Source: Kushneria phyllosphaerae
Lineage (GTDB): Bacteria > Pseudomonadota > Gammaproteobacteria > Pseudomonadales > Halomonadaceae
Length of the DNA stretch: 64,000 nt
Direction: 5' to 3'
Assembly: GCF_900312995.1 (NCBI RefSeq)
Contig: NZ_ONZI01000003.1
Coordinates: forward strand, 124,001 to 188,000
The position numbers and the translations under genes are program-made. A model generated the notes under the pieces. It ran no database searches and was not told where the DNA came from. It saw nothing but the letters and a program-made list of their open reading frames with translations. This document shows, piece by piece, positions 18,548-26,376 of this stretch. Position 1 is the first letter of the stretch. Each line of letters starts with the position of its first letter.

Positions 18548-19162
18548 ATGGATGTACCTGCCACTCGACATCGCCTGCATGAAGATATCATGGCCATCAT
18601 GCTGGGCTCGGCCTGTGCCGCTTTAGGTGTAGGGCTTTATGAACATGCCCAGATTCTGATTGGCAGCACTGCCGGCATTGCGCTTTTAATTACCTATATC
18701 ACCGGCTGGGACTTCGGCCCGGTCTTTTTCGTGGTGAACCTGCCCTTTTACTGGCTCGCCTGGCAGCGGGTCGGCCATCAGTTTGCGCTCAAGACCTTTG
18801 CCGCCATTGCCCTGCTGTCATTGATCAGCTGGCAGATGCCGCGCTGGATCACGATCGGCGACGTATCGCCGCTGTTTGCAGCGCTGATGGGCGGGAGTCT
18901 GATCGGACTGGGGGCGCTGGCCCTCTTTCGTCATCGCGGCAGTCTGGGCGGTTTCAACATTCTTGCCATGTATCTGCAGGACCGGCGCGGCTGGAGTGCC
19001 GGCAAGGTTCAGCTCGCCCTCGACGGTTTGGTCATGATTCTGGCCTTTTTCGTACTGCCGCCGGCCAACGTGATCTATTCCATTGTGGGCGCGGCGGTGC
19101 TGGGCGTGATCCTGACCCTCAATCACCGCCCGGGGCGCTATACCGGCACCAGCAGCAATTAA
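18548..19162 (+). CDS. YitT-family integral membrane protein
   Basis: 204 residues with about five to six predicted membrane helices; the repeated glycine-rich segments IGSTAGIALLITYITGWDFGPVFFVVNLPFYWLAW and RGSLGGFNILAMYLQDRRGWSAGKVQLALDG are the two halves of the YitT/DUF161 fold. Function unknown in the family. The ATG at 18548 has AAGGAT nine bases upstream; the longer frame from 18503 is not supported by a binding site. Monocistronic by context. Confidence 0.85.
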   Translation: MDVPATRHRLHEDIMAIMLGSACAALGVGLYEHAQILIGSTAGIALLITYITGWDFGPVFFVVNLPFYWLAWQRVGHQFALKTFAAIALLSLISWQMPRWITIGDVSPLFAALMGGSLIGLGALALFRHRGSLGGFNILAMYLQDRRGWSAGKVQLALDGLVMILAFFVLPPANVIYSIVGAAVLGVILTLNHRPGRYTGTSSN

Positions 19163-19197
19163 ACGCCTGCAGCCACCAGGCACCGGGCCATGACCGC

Positions 19198-19629
19198 TCA
19201 GTAATTGGGCCATAGCCCGGGGGTCACCAGCTCCAGCAGGTGGCCGTCGGGGTCGCGAAAATAAAGACTTTCGCCGCCGGGCGGCCAGTGGGTGCGTCCT
19301 TCAATGGTCACCTCATGACGCGCCAGATGTGCCTCCCAGTCGGCAAGGGCATCATCATCGATGGCCAGGGCAATATGCTGGCGGCCGTTGCCGTCGTGGG
19401 GGGGTATGGTCCCCATGTCATTGGGCAGATGCACGGTGTCATCGGTTTGCCCCTGCTGAAACAGCAGCAACATGGAATGCCCGGTCGGATAGGCCGTAAA
19501 GCGTTCATCGGCCAGGTGCGGGGAGAGCCCCAGTACCGTTTCAAAAAAGGCTCGGGCCCTGGCCATGTCAGCGGTGTAAAGCACGGTTTCGATCACGCCA
19601 CGAAGGGCGGGTGCCGGCTGTGTCGACAT
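19198..19629 (-). CDS. VOC (glyoxalase/bleomycin-resistance) family protein
   Basis: 143 residues with one beta-alpha-beta-beta-beta module repeated: VIETVLYTADMARARAFFETVLGL and GRQHIALAIDDDALADWEAHLARHEV, ending in SLYFRDPDGHLLELVTPGLWP. Possible metal ligands are the H in HIALAI and the E in LLELVT. These proteins bind or transform small molecules (dioxygenases, isomerases, resistance proteins); the substrate is not evident. It lies downstream of the copper ATPase operon on the same strand, separated by a strong hairpin. Confidence 0.85.
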   Translation of the reverse strand: MSTQPAPALRGVIETVLYTADMARARAFFETVLGLSPHLADERFTAYPTGHSMLLLFQQGQTDDTVHLPNDMGTIPPHDGNGRQHIALAIDDDALADWEAHLARHEVTIEGRTHWPPGGESLYFRDPDGHLLELVTPGLWPNY

Positions 19630-19666
19630 TGATAAACGCTCCCGGGTAGCTATTGGCCTGAAGGAC

Positions 19667-19692
19667 CAGTGTGGGCCAGCGGGCCCACACTG
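19667..19692 (-). terminator. Perfect hairpin right after the copper operon
   Basis: CAGTGTGGGCC (19667-19677) and GGCCCACACTG (19682-19692) form a perfect 11-bp stem with a 4-base loop, abutting the stop of the 27-residue frame. The T content behind it is low, so it could be a weak terminator or a 3'-stabilising structure. Confidence 0.55.
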
Positions 19693-19776
19693 TCATGTGT
19701 CCTTGCGACCGCCCCAGAACCACAAGGCGATCAGGGCGATCAGGACAACCCCCAGTGCATTGATCAAAAGGCTCAT
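19693..19776 (-). CDS. 27-residue membrane peptide translationally coupled to the copper ATPase
   Basis: The frame reads MSLLINALGVVLIALIALWFWGGRKDT. Its ATG overlaps the ATPase stop as ATGA, and ACGGAGG lies seven bases upstream within the end of the ATPase gene. It is one hydrophobic helix followed by WFWGGRK. From memory the helix resembles the N-terminal anchor of cupredoxin-domain proteins found beside copper ATPases (pattern L-G-L-x-L-I-A-x-I-V-W-W-F-W); here no cupredoxin domain follows. It may be a small subunit or regulator of the ATPase; that is an inference. Too short for standard gene callers. Confidence 0.65.
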   Translation of the reverse strand: MSLLINALGVVLIALIALWFWGGRKDT

Positions 19777-22559
19777 GATATGGCCTCCGTAGTTTCAAGC
19801 GCGGTGTCGCCGCGCGAGGTGTTGACCCGTTCCGGGGTGAAGTGGCGCAGCCGGTTGGCATTGGTGACCACGGTCACCGAGGAGGCCGCCATCGCCAGTG
19901 CCGCCACCATGGGGGAAAGCAGGGTGCCGGTCAGTGGATAGAGCACGCCGGCAGCAATCGGAATGCCCAGCGTGTTATAGGCAAAGGCGCCCCACAGGTT
20001 CTGCTTGATGTTGCCAATCGTGGCACGGCTTAAATCGATGGCGTCGCTGATGCCGTGCAATGAATCGCGCATCAGGGCCACGCCTGCCGATTCGATGGCC
20101 ACATCACTGCCGGCGCCCATGGCAAAACCGACATCGGCACCCGCCAGTGCCGGCGCATCGTTGATACCGTCACCGGCCATGCCCACCACATATCCCTCGC
20201 GGCGCAGTCGCTCGATATGGGTCTGTTTGTCCTCGGGCAGAAGGCCTGCATGCACCTCATCAATGCCTGCTTTCCGAGCGATCGCCCGCGCCGTGGGTTC
20301 GGCATCCCCGGTCAGCATGACCACGCGCAGATGTCGCGCATGCAGCCGTTCGATGGCTTCCTTGGCATCGTGACGCAGCGGGTCCTGCACGGCCAGAAGC
20401 GCGACCAGCCGACCCTCAATGGCAAAATACAATACGCTGCGGGCCTGATCTTCCCACGCGCTGACGGTGTCGCTGACCTCATCAAGGGCCACGTGGTGAT
20501 CACTCATCAGGGCCGCATTGCCCAGCGCCAGCTGCTCACCGTTCGGACCGGTGGCCGTGACGCCGCGTCCGGAAAGGGCCTCAAAGTTTGAGACATTTCC
20601 CCCATCCGACGGCTGCTCGCCACAATACGTCAGCACGGCGCTGGCCAGCGGGTGCTCCGAGCCGCGCTCAAGCGCTGCCAGCAGCGCCAGTGCCCGGTCA
20701 TGGTCTTCATCCTGCCAGACGCTGTCGGTCACGCGCGGCTTGCCCTCGGTCAGCGTTCCGGTCTTGTCGACCACCAGCGCGGTCAGCTCGCCGATACGCT
20801 GCAGCGATTCGCCGTGACGAATCAGAATGCCGGCGCTGGCGGCCTGGCCCACGCCGATCATGGTCGAAATCGGAGTGGCCAGCCCCAGGGCGCAGGGGCA
20901 GGCAATGATCAGCACCGAGGTGGCGGTGATCAGCATGTGCGTGATGCGCGGCTCGGGGCCAAGGTTGAACCAGATCAGCGCCGTAATGATGGCCGCGATC
21001 ATCACGGCCGGCACAAAGATGCTGGCGACCCGGTCGGCCAGCCGACTGATGGGCGGACGTGACCCCTGCGCCTGACGCACCTGTTCGATAATGTGTGACA
21101 GACTGGTGTCGCTGCCCACCTGGGTGGCGCGCAGCGTGAGGGTGCCTTTGGTATTGAGCGTGCCGGCCGAGATCCGGTCACCGCTTTCTCGTGCGACGGC
21201 CTGAGGTTCACCGGTGAGCATCGATTCATCGATATGGCTGCGGCCCTCGACCACCTCGCCGTCCACCGGCACCCGCTCGCCGGGGCGCAGGCGAACAAGG
21301 TCGCCGCGCACCACATCCTCGATCGCCACATCGACTTCCTGATTGTCGCGCATCACCCGCGCCGTGCTGGCGCGCAGCGAGACCAGCTGCGATAGTGCCC
21401 TTGAGGTGCGCCCGCGCGAGCGGGTCTCAATGGCCTGCCCCAGACTGATCAGGCCGATAATCATCAGCGGTGCTTCGAGATAGAGCGCGCGCGCGGCCTC
21501 CGGCACGGCGGCTGGCAACAGCGCGACAAACATCGAGTAGAGCCAGGCGGTGGTGGCCCCGATGGCCACCAGCAGATCCATGTTGGCCATGCGATGGCGC
21601 ACGGCCTTCAAGGCGGCATCATAAAAGCCGCGTCCGGCGGTCAGCATGACGCCCAGCACACCTACACCAATGGCGACCCAGAACCAGCGCTCGCTGCCTT
21701 CCAGCTGCGGGTGATGAAAGAACATTGACAGCATCAGCGCAATGCCGGGCACCAGCGCCAGCCAGGTGTCGCGCAGCTTGCGACGATAGCTCTGCTGTTC
21801 CAGCTCACCGCGGCGGGTTTCGCCCTGTTCGATGCTCTCGATGACTTCGGCGCCGTAGCCGGCCCGTTCGACTGCCTGGATCAGATCACCGGACGTGGCG
21901 CTGCCGCGCACCCGGGCACTGCGGGTGGCGAAGTTGACCTGAGCCTCATTGACGCCGTCGACGTGATCCAGAGCGTTCTGAATGGTGCGGACACAGCCGG
22001 CGCAGGTAATACCGGACAGCTGAAGTTCGATGGCGTCTCTCGAGGCCTTGTCCGATGGCATCGAGGTGTCAGCATCCGCCTGTTCGACAGCGTCTTGCGT
22101 ATCCGACCTTTTAGAGGCCTCGGGCCTTGGCTCGGTCTCGGGCTGCGGCGTGCTGTCGGCAGGCGTGGCACGATAGCCCGCTTCTTCCACGGCGCTGATG
22201 ACTTCATCCCGGGTGTTATGCGTGGTGATCGACAGATGCTCGGTATCGAGTTCGATCTGCGCCTGAGGATCAAGCGCTTCCAGTGCGGTACGCGTGCGTT
22301 TGATGCAGCCACCGCAGTGCAGACCCTCGAGGGCCAGCGTGTAGTGGTGAGGCTCGCTCTGGACCGGGGTCGCCTGAAAGCCGGCACCTTCGACGGTCTC
22401 GATAACCGCTTCAATAGATTGATCGGTGCGGATGACAAGGTGTTCCACATCGATGTCGATATGGGCCTCGGGGTCGAGGGCTTCCAGTGCGGCGCGGGTG
22501 CGTTTGACGCAGCCACCGCAGTGCAGGCCGCTCAAAGCGAGACGATGATCATGAGACAT
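19773..22559 (-). CDS. copA: Cu(I)/Ag(I)-translocating P-type ATPase with three metal-binding domains
   Basis: 928 residues from the ATG at 22559 (AGGAG six bases upstream). Three N-terminal heavy-metal domains: C14-G-G-C17, C82-G-G-C85 and C186-A-G-C189; the first two are tandem near-copies (GLHCGGC-K-R-T-R). An acidic Pro-rich linker (about 130-170) separates them from the third. Membrane signature CPC at 554-556, phosphorylated D598 in DKTGT, SEHPLA, and MAGDGINDAP. The later membrane helices carry AFAYNTLGIPIAAG and MAASSVTVVTNANRLR, the Cu(I) type (P1B-1). It pumps monovalent copper or silver out of the cytoplasm. It overlaps the MerR gene by 11 bases; an in-frame ATG at 22577 is possible but less well placed. 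Confidence 0.95.
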   Translation of the reverse strand: MSHDHRLALSGLHCGGCVKRTRAALEALDPEAHIDIDVEHLVIRTDQSIEAVIETVEGAGFQATPVQSEPHHYTLALEGLHCGGCIKRTRTALEALDPQAQIELDTEHLSITTHNTRDEVISAVEEAGYRATPADSTPQPETEPRPEASKRSDTQDAVEQADADTSMPSDKASRDAIELQLSGITCAGCVRTIQNALDHVDGVNEAQVNFATRSARVRGSATSGDLIQAVERAGYGAEVIESIEQGETRRGELEQQSYRRKLRDTWLALVPGIALMLSMFFHHPQLEGSERWFWVAIGVGVLGVMLTAGRGFYDAALKAVRHRMANMDLLVAIGATTAWLYSMFVALLPAAVPEAARALYLEAPLMIIGLISLGQAIETRSRGRTSRALSQLVSLRASTARVMRDNQEVDVAIEDVVRGDLVRLRPGERVPVDGEVVEGRSHIDESMLTGEPQAVARESGDRISAGTLNTKGTLTLRATQVGSDTSLSHIIEQVRQAQGSRPPISRLADRVASIFVPAVMIAAIITALIWFNLGPEPRITHMLITATSVLIIACPCALGLATPISTMIGVGQAASAGILIRHGESLQRIGELTALVVDKTGTLTEGKPRVTDSVWQDEDHDRALALLAALERGSEHPLASAVLTYCGEQPSDGGNVSNFEALSGRGVTATGPNGEQLALGNAALMSDHHVALDEVSDTVSAWEDQARSVLYFAIEGRLVALLAVQDPLRHDAKEAIERLHARHLRVVMLTGDAEPTARAIARKAGIDEVHAGLLPEDKQTHIERLRREGYVVGMAGDGINDAPALAGADVGFAMGAGSDVAIESAGVALMRDSLHGISDAIDLSRATIGNIKQNLWGAFAYNTLGIPIAAGVLYPLTGTLLSPMVAALAMAASSVTVVTNANRLRHFTPERVNTSRGDTALETTEAIS

Positions 22560-23001
22560 GAGGGCTCCTGGCGTCACCTTCGGGCATATCGGTGCGTGGT
22601 TCGTTCCAGTGTTCGATCAGCTGACACAGCGTGTGTCCATCGGGGGCGCCATCCGGCATGGAGGACCAGACCTCAAGCGCCTTTTCCATGCGATCGGCCA
22701 GCTGCTCCAGTTCGCGAATTCGTGATCTGACTTCAGGCAGACGGGTTTGCAGAAGGTCTCGCACCATGGGGCAGGGCGAGTCACCGTGATCGGTGTGGGC
22801 AAAGATCTCGCCGATTTCCTTCAGGCTGAAGCCCAGCGTGCGGGCGCGGTTGATAAAACGCAGTCGCCTGAGCGCTTCGTCATCAAAAAGCTGATAGCCG
22901 TTATCGGGATTGCGCTCGGCATGAATCAGTCCCTGATGGACGTAGTGTCGAATGGTTTCGTGGGTCACGTTGCCACGTTCGGCCAGTTCACCGATTTTCA
23001 T
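22549..23001 (-). CDS. MerR-family metal-responsive regulator
   Basis: 150 residues. Winged helix at the N-terminus (MKIGELAERGNVTHETIRHYVHQGLI), then NPDNGYQLFDDEALRRLRFI and a dimerisation helix. Only two cysteines in the sensor part: C77 (SPCPMVRDLL) and C126 (HTLCQLIEHW). When aligned by eye with E. coli CueR, C77 falls on S77 of CueR, and the CxxxxxxxC loop of CueR is reduced to the second cysteine. In this family Ser77 is linked to monovalent metals and Cys to divalent ones, yet the next gene is a Cu(I)-type ATPase. It should activate its own operon from the promoter just upstream, which has the MerR-type long spacer. Confidence 0.9.
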   Translation of the reverse strand: MKIGELAERGNVTHETIRHYVHQGLIHAERNPDNGYQLFDDEALRRLRFINRARTLGFSLKEIGEIFAHTDHGDSPCPMVRDLLQTRLPEVRSRIRELEQLADRMEKALEVWSSMPDGAPDGHTLCQLIEHWNEPRTDMPEGDARSPHVS

Positions 23002-23033
23002 GTCATCGCCTGCCGGTTGCCTGTCATGTGACC

Positions 23034-23065
23034 AGCATAAAACCCTGGGGTGGCCACAGGGTCAA
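23034..23065 (-). promoter_or_regulatory. MerR-type promoter and operator of the merR-copA operon
   Basis: Read on the minus strand: -35 TTGACC (23065-23060), -10 TATGCT (23039-23034), spacer 20 bases rather than 17. The spacer contains the dyad ACCCTG-N9-CAGGGT (23062-23042). A long spacer with a centred dyad is the mark of promoters that MerR proteins untwist. Spacing and dyad both fit the family. Confidence 0.8.
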
Positions 23066-23090
23066 GGTGGGTGGTTCGTTCGGGTGGCAA

Positions 23091-23117
23091 CAAAAAACCC
23101 TCGCCATGGGCGAGGGT
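23091..23117 (-). terminator. Intrinsic terminator of the porin gene
   Basis: ACCCTCGCC (23097-23105), loop ATG, GGCGAGGGT (23109-23117). On the minus strand the stem is followed by TTTTTTG. It lies 23 bases past the porin stop. Confidence 0.9.
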
Positions 23118-23139
23118 CTCGGGTCATGCCAGCGTCCGG

Positions 23140-24297
23140 TTAGAAGTCATAGCGCACCAGCAGTGCGGTATTGTCATTATTGACACTGCCGCCGCTGGCA
23201 TTTTTTGAATCATCCTCGGAACGTTCCAGCGCCAGTACCAGATTGTCGTTGGCCAAAAGCCAGGCAACACCGGCGATATAGTTGGCGTTACGCGCATCGG
23301 AATTGCGATCTTCCAGCCGGTTGAGACCGGTGTAGAGCTGCACGCTGCCGGGGGTATAACCCCGCAGGTTATACAGGGCGACCAGCTCATAGCCGCGGGC
23401 ATGTTCCACGGCGCCGGTATCCCCCAGGCCATCGAAGACACTATTTCGTTCAAGGTTACGATAATTGCCGACTGTTGCTGCGAAGTACCAGTCGCCCGGT
23501 GTCCAGCGCGCGCCCAGCAGGGTCGCGTTGACGTTCGGATGCCTATTATTGTCATCGTTATAGTCGGTAATACGAGAATGGGTATAGGCAAGCCCCAGTG
23601 CTACGGTTTCACTGGGCTGCCAGTTCAGCGCGACCTGACCGGTATAGTCACGATCCACGCCGCCCCGTCGCTGCTCGGTTCCGGTGATGACCTCCTGACC
23701 GCCAATGGTGGTGGAGATTGGAACGTTATCGCTGCTGCTTTCACCGCGTCCGGCCTGATAGAGCGCGCCAAACGACCAGTCGCCCCAGCTGTTCTGGTAG
23801 GAGATGGCGCGGTCAGGGCGGCCATTGCCTTCAAAGCCGCCATCGCCGTTGCGCCCTGAAAAGGAGCCCTGAGCGGCAGCACCGTTGATCCAGAACCAGT
23901 CTGTCCAGACGCCGACCATGTCATACCAGAGCGAGTACTGCTTGCCGATTAAAATGGTGCCGTATTCGCTGTTGCTGAGACCTGCGTACTGCAGCCGCTT
24001 GTAATGTTCATCGTTGCCGGTTTCAAACCAGGGGTCGAAGGCCCATTCGGTACGCACAATCGATGACCAACCGCCGGCAAAGTTGTGTTCATGGATCAGG
24101 CGTACACGTGAGCCAAAGTTGGTCGGGTCATGGTCATCGTGAACGTTGTCGACCCAGGTACTGCCGGCAGCCAGCCGGCCGCTGAACTGCAGCCGATCAT
24201 CGGGAGATTCATACAGGATAACGGCCGAGGCCTGTTGAGCAAAGAACAGGGACGACAGGCAAAGGGAGAGCGTAATGCCCTTTTTATTGAAAGACAT
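23140..24297 (-). CDS. Outer-membrane general porin (Porin_4/OmpC-like)
   Basis: 385 residues. Signal peptide ending at QQASA; then a beta-barrel with repeated aromatic-rich strands, RTEWAFDPWF, GLSNSEYGTILIGKQYS (the L3 loop region) and a C-terminal phenylalanine (LLVRYDF) recognised by the BAM complex. It should form a trimeric diffusion channel for small solutes or ions. The gene starts 17 bases after the EF-hand lipoprotein stop, so the pair is likely one transcript; a terminator follows at 23.1 kb. Long surface loops rich in Asp and Asn suit a halophile. Confidence 0.9.
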   Translation of the reverse strand: MSFNKKGITLSLCLSSLFFAQQASAVILYESPDDRLQFSGRLAAGSTWVDNVHDDHDPTNFGSRVRLIHEHNFAGGWSSIVRTEWAFDPWFETGNDEHYKRLQYAGLSNSEYGTILIGKQYSLWYDMVGVWTDWFWINGAAAQGSFSGRNGDGGFEGNGRPDRAISYQNSWGDWSFGALYQAGRGESSSDNVPISTTIGGQEVITGTEQRRGGVDRDYTGQVALNWQPSETVALGLAYTHSRITDYNDDNNRHPNVNATLLGARWTPGDWYFAATVGNYRNLERNSVFDGLGDTGAVEHARGYELVALYNLRGYTPGSVQLYTGLNRLEDRNSDARNANYIAGVAWLLANDNLVLALERSEDDSKNASGGSVNNDNTALLVRYDF

Positions 24298-24314
24298 GAG
24301 AGAAGGCTCCGCGT

Positions 24315-24623
24315 TTATTGGTTGTTATCGAGCTGCTGCATACCGTTGATGAATTCGGCCTCGGAAATCTGACGATCCCGGTCTTCATCCAGTGTGGTAA
24401 AAAGCCCCTGCAGCCCGGCGGCGCTGGCTTCTGTTGGGTCGATGACACCGTCACCGTCGCTGTCTGCCTCATGAAAGCGGCTGACAAGCTCAGGCGGTGC
24501 TCCATTCTCAAGGGTGGCATTATCAAAGCCGCCCGGACCGAACAGCGGGCCGGTACAGCCGGCAAGCGTCAGCAATGCAGCGCCGAGCAGGCCACCTCGT
24601 AAAGCGTTGTTGTAGTTGTGCAT
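24315..24623 (-). CDS. EF-hand calcium-binding lipoprotein upstream of the porin
   Basis: 102 residues. Lipoprotein signal with lipobox LAGC (Cys near 23), then two EF-hand loops: DSDGDGVIDPTE (canonical D-x-D-x-D-G) and DEDRDRQISEAE (Arg replaces the usual Gly). It is probably anchored in the outer or inner membrane facing the periplasm and binds Ca2+ through the first loop. AAGGGAT before the ATG. The porin begins 17 bases downstream, so co-expression is likely; whether the two proteins interact is unknown. Confidence 0.82.
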   Translation of the reverse strand: MHNYNNALRGGLLGAALLTLAGCTGPLFGPGGFDNATLENGAPPELVSRFHEADSDGDGVIDPTEASAAGLQGLFTTLDEDRDRQISEAEFINGMQQLDNNQ

Positions 24624-24688
24624 GGTGTTATCCCTTGTTGTTGCACGTTTGGGGGCGCAGGGCCCATCAATGAGGCAATGGCCTCCCG

Positions 24689-24737
24689 TGACGCCCTGAA
24701 AAAGGCGTCATGGACAGGCGGGCAGCAAGGGCCCGCC
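24689..24737 (-). terminator. Two hairpins after the opp operon
   Basis: GGCGGGC (24717-24723) pairs with GCCCGCC (24731-24737), and TGACGCC (24689-24695) pairs with GGCGTCA (24704-24710). Neither has a strong T-run on the minus strand, but they fill the 144-base gap between the opp operon end and the lipoprotein start and probably end the opp transcript. Confidence 0.4.
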
Positions 24738-24767
24738 ATGTTCTTTTAAAGGTTGTTCCCTGAAGTT

Positions 24768-26366
24768 TCAGGCGGCAGTGTCGAGAAACGCTGCTTTCAA
24801 AAGTGCTTTTGTGTAGGCCTCTTGCGGCGCCCGGAAGATGCTCTCCGCCGAGCCCTGCTCGACGACCTGACCTTCCTTCATGACCAGTACGGTGTCGGAC
24901 AGCGCGCGGACCACGGCCAGGTCATGGCTGATGAACACATAGGTCAGGTTGTATTTCTGCTGCAGGTGACGCAAAAGTTCGATGACCGTCATCTGTACCG
25001 AGCGGTCCAGTGCCGAGGTAGGCTCATCGAGCAGCAGGAAGTCGGGCTTGAGCACCAGCGCCCGGGCGATGGCAATGCGCTGGCGCTGACCGCCGGAGAA
25101 TTCATGCGGATAGCGCTTGCGCATCGCCGGGTCCAGCGCCACTTCTTCCAGTGATTCAATGACCCGCGCTTCACGCTCGCGTCGGTCGAGTTCCGGGAAG
25201 TGGACCTTGAGCCCTTCGCTGATGATTTCACCGACGGTCAGACGCGGCGACAGCGAGCCAAAGGGGTCCTGAAAAACCACCTGCATGCGTGAGCGCAGCG
25301 GCCGCATACGCGACTTGTCAAAATCCGTGATGTCCGTGTCTTCAAAGCGCAGTTGCCCCTGGCTTTTCAGCAGCCTCAGCAGCGCCCGCCCCAGCGTTGA
25401 CTTGCCCGAGCCCGACTCGCCGACAATGCCCACCGTCTGGCCGCGTCGAACGGTCAGGTCGATGCCGCGTACCGCTTCGAAATAGTCGCTTTTGCCGAAC
25501 AGGCGCTTTTTGGTGGTAAAGCGTACCCGAACGTCCTGACCGCTGAGCAGTACCGGCGCATCCTCTGCCACTGCTGCCTTGCTGCCGCGGGGTTCGGCGT
25601 CCAGCAGCATGCGGGTGTAGTCGTGTTGCGGGTCATTGAAGACCTTCGCGGTCTCGCCGGACTCGACCAGCTCGCCGTAGCGCATCACACAGACCCGTTC
25701 GGCAAAGCGGCGGACCAGACTCAGATCATGGGTGATGAACAGGATCGCCATGCCATAGCGCTTTTGCAGATTCCGAAGCAGGTCAAGAATCTGTGCCTGC
25801 ACGGTGACATCGAGTGCCGTGGTGGGCTCGTCGGCGATCAGCAGGCGCGGCTCGCAGGCCAGCGCCATGGCGATCATGACCCGCTGGCGCTGGCCGCCGG
25901 AGAGCTCATGCGGATAGCTTGAAATGCGCCGCTCGGGTTCGGGGATACCGACCTGATCCAGCAGTTCCAGCACTCGCGTTCGTGCCTGGCTGCCGGAGAC
26001 GCCGCGGTGGCGATGAAGGACTTCGGCGATCTGGCGCCCGATGCGGTGCAGCGGGTTGAGCGAGGTCATCGGTTCCTGAAAGATCATCGAGAACTCGTTG
26101 CCTCGCAGCCGTCGCATCCGCGAGGCGCTGACCTGTGTCAGATCTTCGCCATCCAGACGAATGGCGCCGGAAATTTTGGCCATCTCCGGCAGCAGACGCA
26201 TCAGGGCGGTAGAAGTCACCGACTTGCCGGAGCCGGACTCGCCCACCAGCGCGACGGTCTCGCCCTGATCGATGTGGAAGCTGACGCCCTTGACGGCGGA
26301 GACAGTACCGGTGGGCAGTTCAAAGTCCACCTTCAGATTGTCGATCTCAAGCAGGGGTGTCGACAT
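24768..26366 (-). CDS. oppDF: Fused oligopeptide ABC transporter ATPase (OppD-OppF)
   Basis: 532 residues with two full nucleotide-binding domains, about 5-265 and 285-525. Each has Walker A GESGSGKS, signature LSGGQRQR or FSGGQRQR, Walker B (LLIADEP, LLLDEP) and the C-terminal oligopeptide extension (the first with RMLLDAEP). It supplies ATP hydrolysis for the opp importer. In E. coli the two ATPases are separate genes (oppD, oppF); a fused YejF-type arrangement is also known. The ATG at 26366 has AAGGAGTCC before it. The upstream oppC stop is 10 bases away. Confidence 0.95.
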   Translation of the reverse strand: MSTPLLEIDNLKVDFELPTGTVSAVKGVSFHIDQGETVALVGESGSGKSVTSTALMRLLPEMAKISGAIRLDGEDLTQVSASRMRRLRGNEFSMIFQEPMTSLNPLHRIGRQIAEVLHRHRGVSGSQARTRVLELLDQVGIPEPERRISSYPHELSGGQRQRVMIAMALACEPRLLIADEPTTALDVTVQAQILDLLRNLQKRYGMAILFITHDLSLVRRFAERVCVMRYGELVESGETAKVFNDPQHDYTRMLLDAEPRGSKAAVAEDAPVLLSGQDVRVRFTTKKRLFGKSDYFEAVRGIDLTVRRGQTVGIVGESGSGKSTLGRALLRLLKSQGQLRFEDTDITDFDKSRMRPLRSRMQVVFQDPFGSLSPRLTVGEIISEGLKVHFPELDRREREARVIESLEEVALDPAMRKRYPHEFSGGQRQRIAIARALVLKPDFLLLDEPTSALDRSVQMTVIELLRHLQQKYNLTYVFISHDLAVVRALSDTVLVMKEGQVVEQGSAESIFRAPQEAYTKALLKAAFLDTAA

Positions 26367-26376
26367 GGAGGACTCC

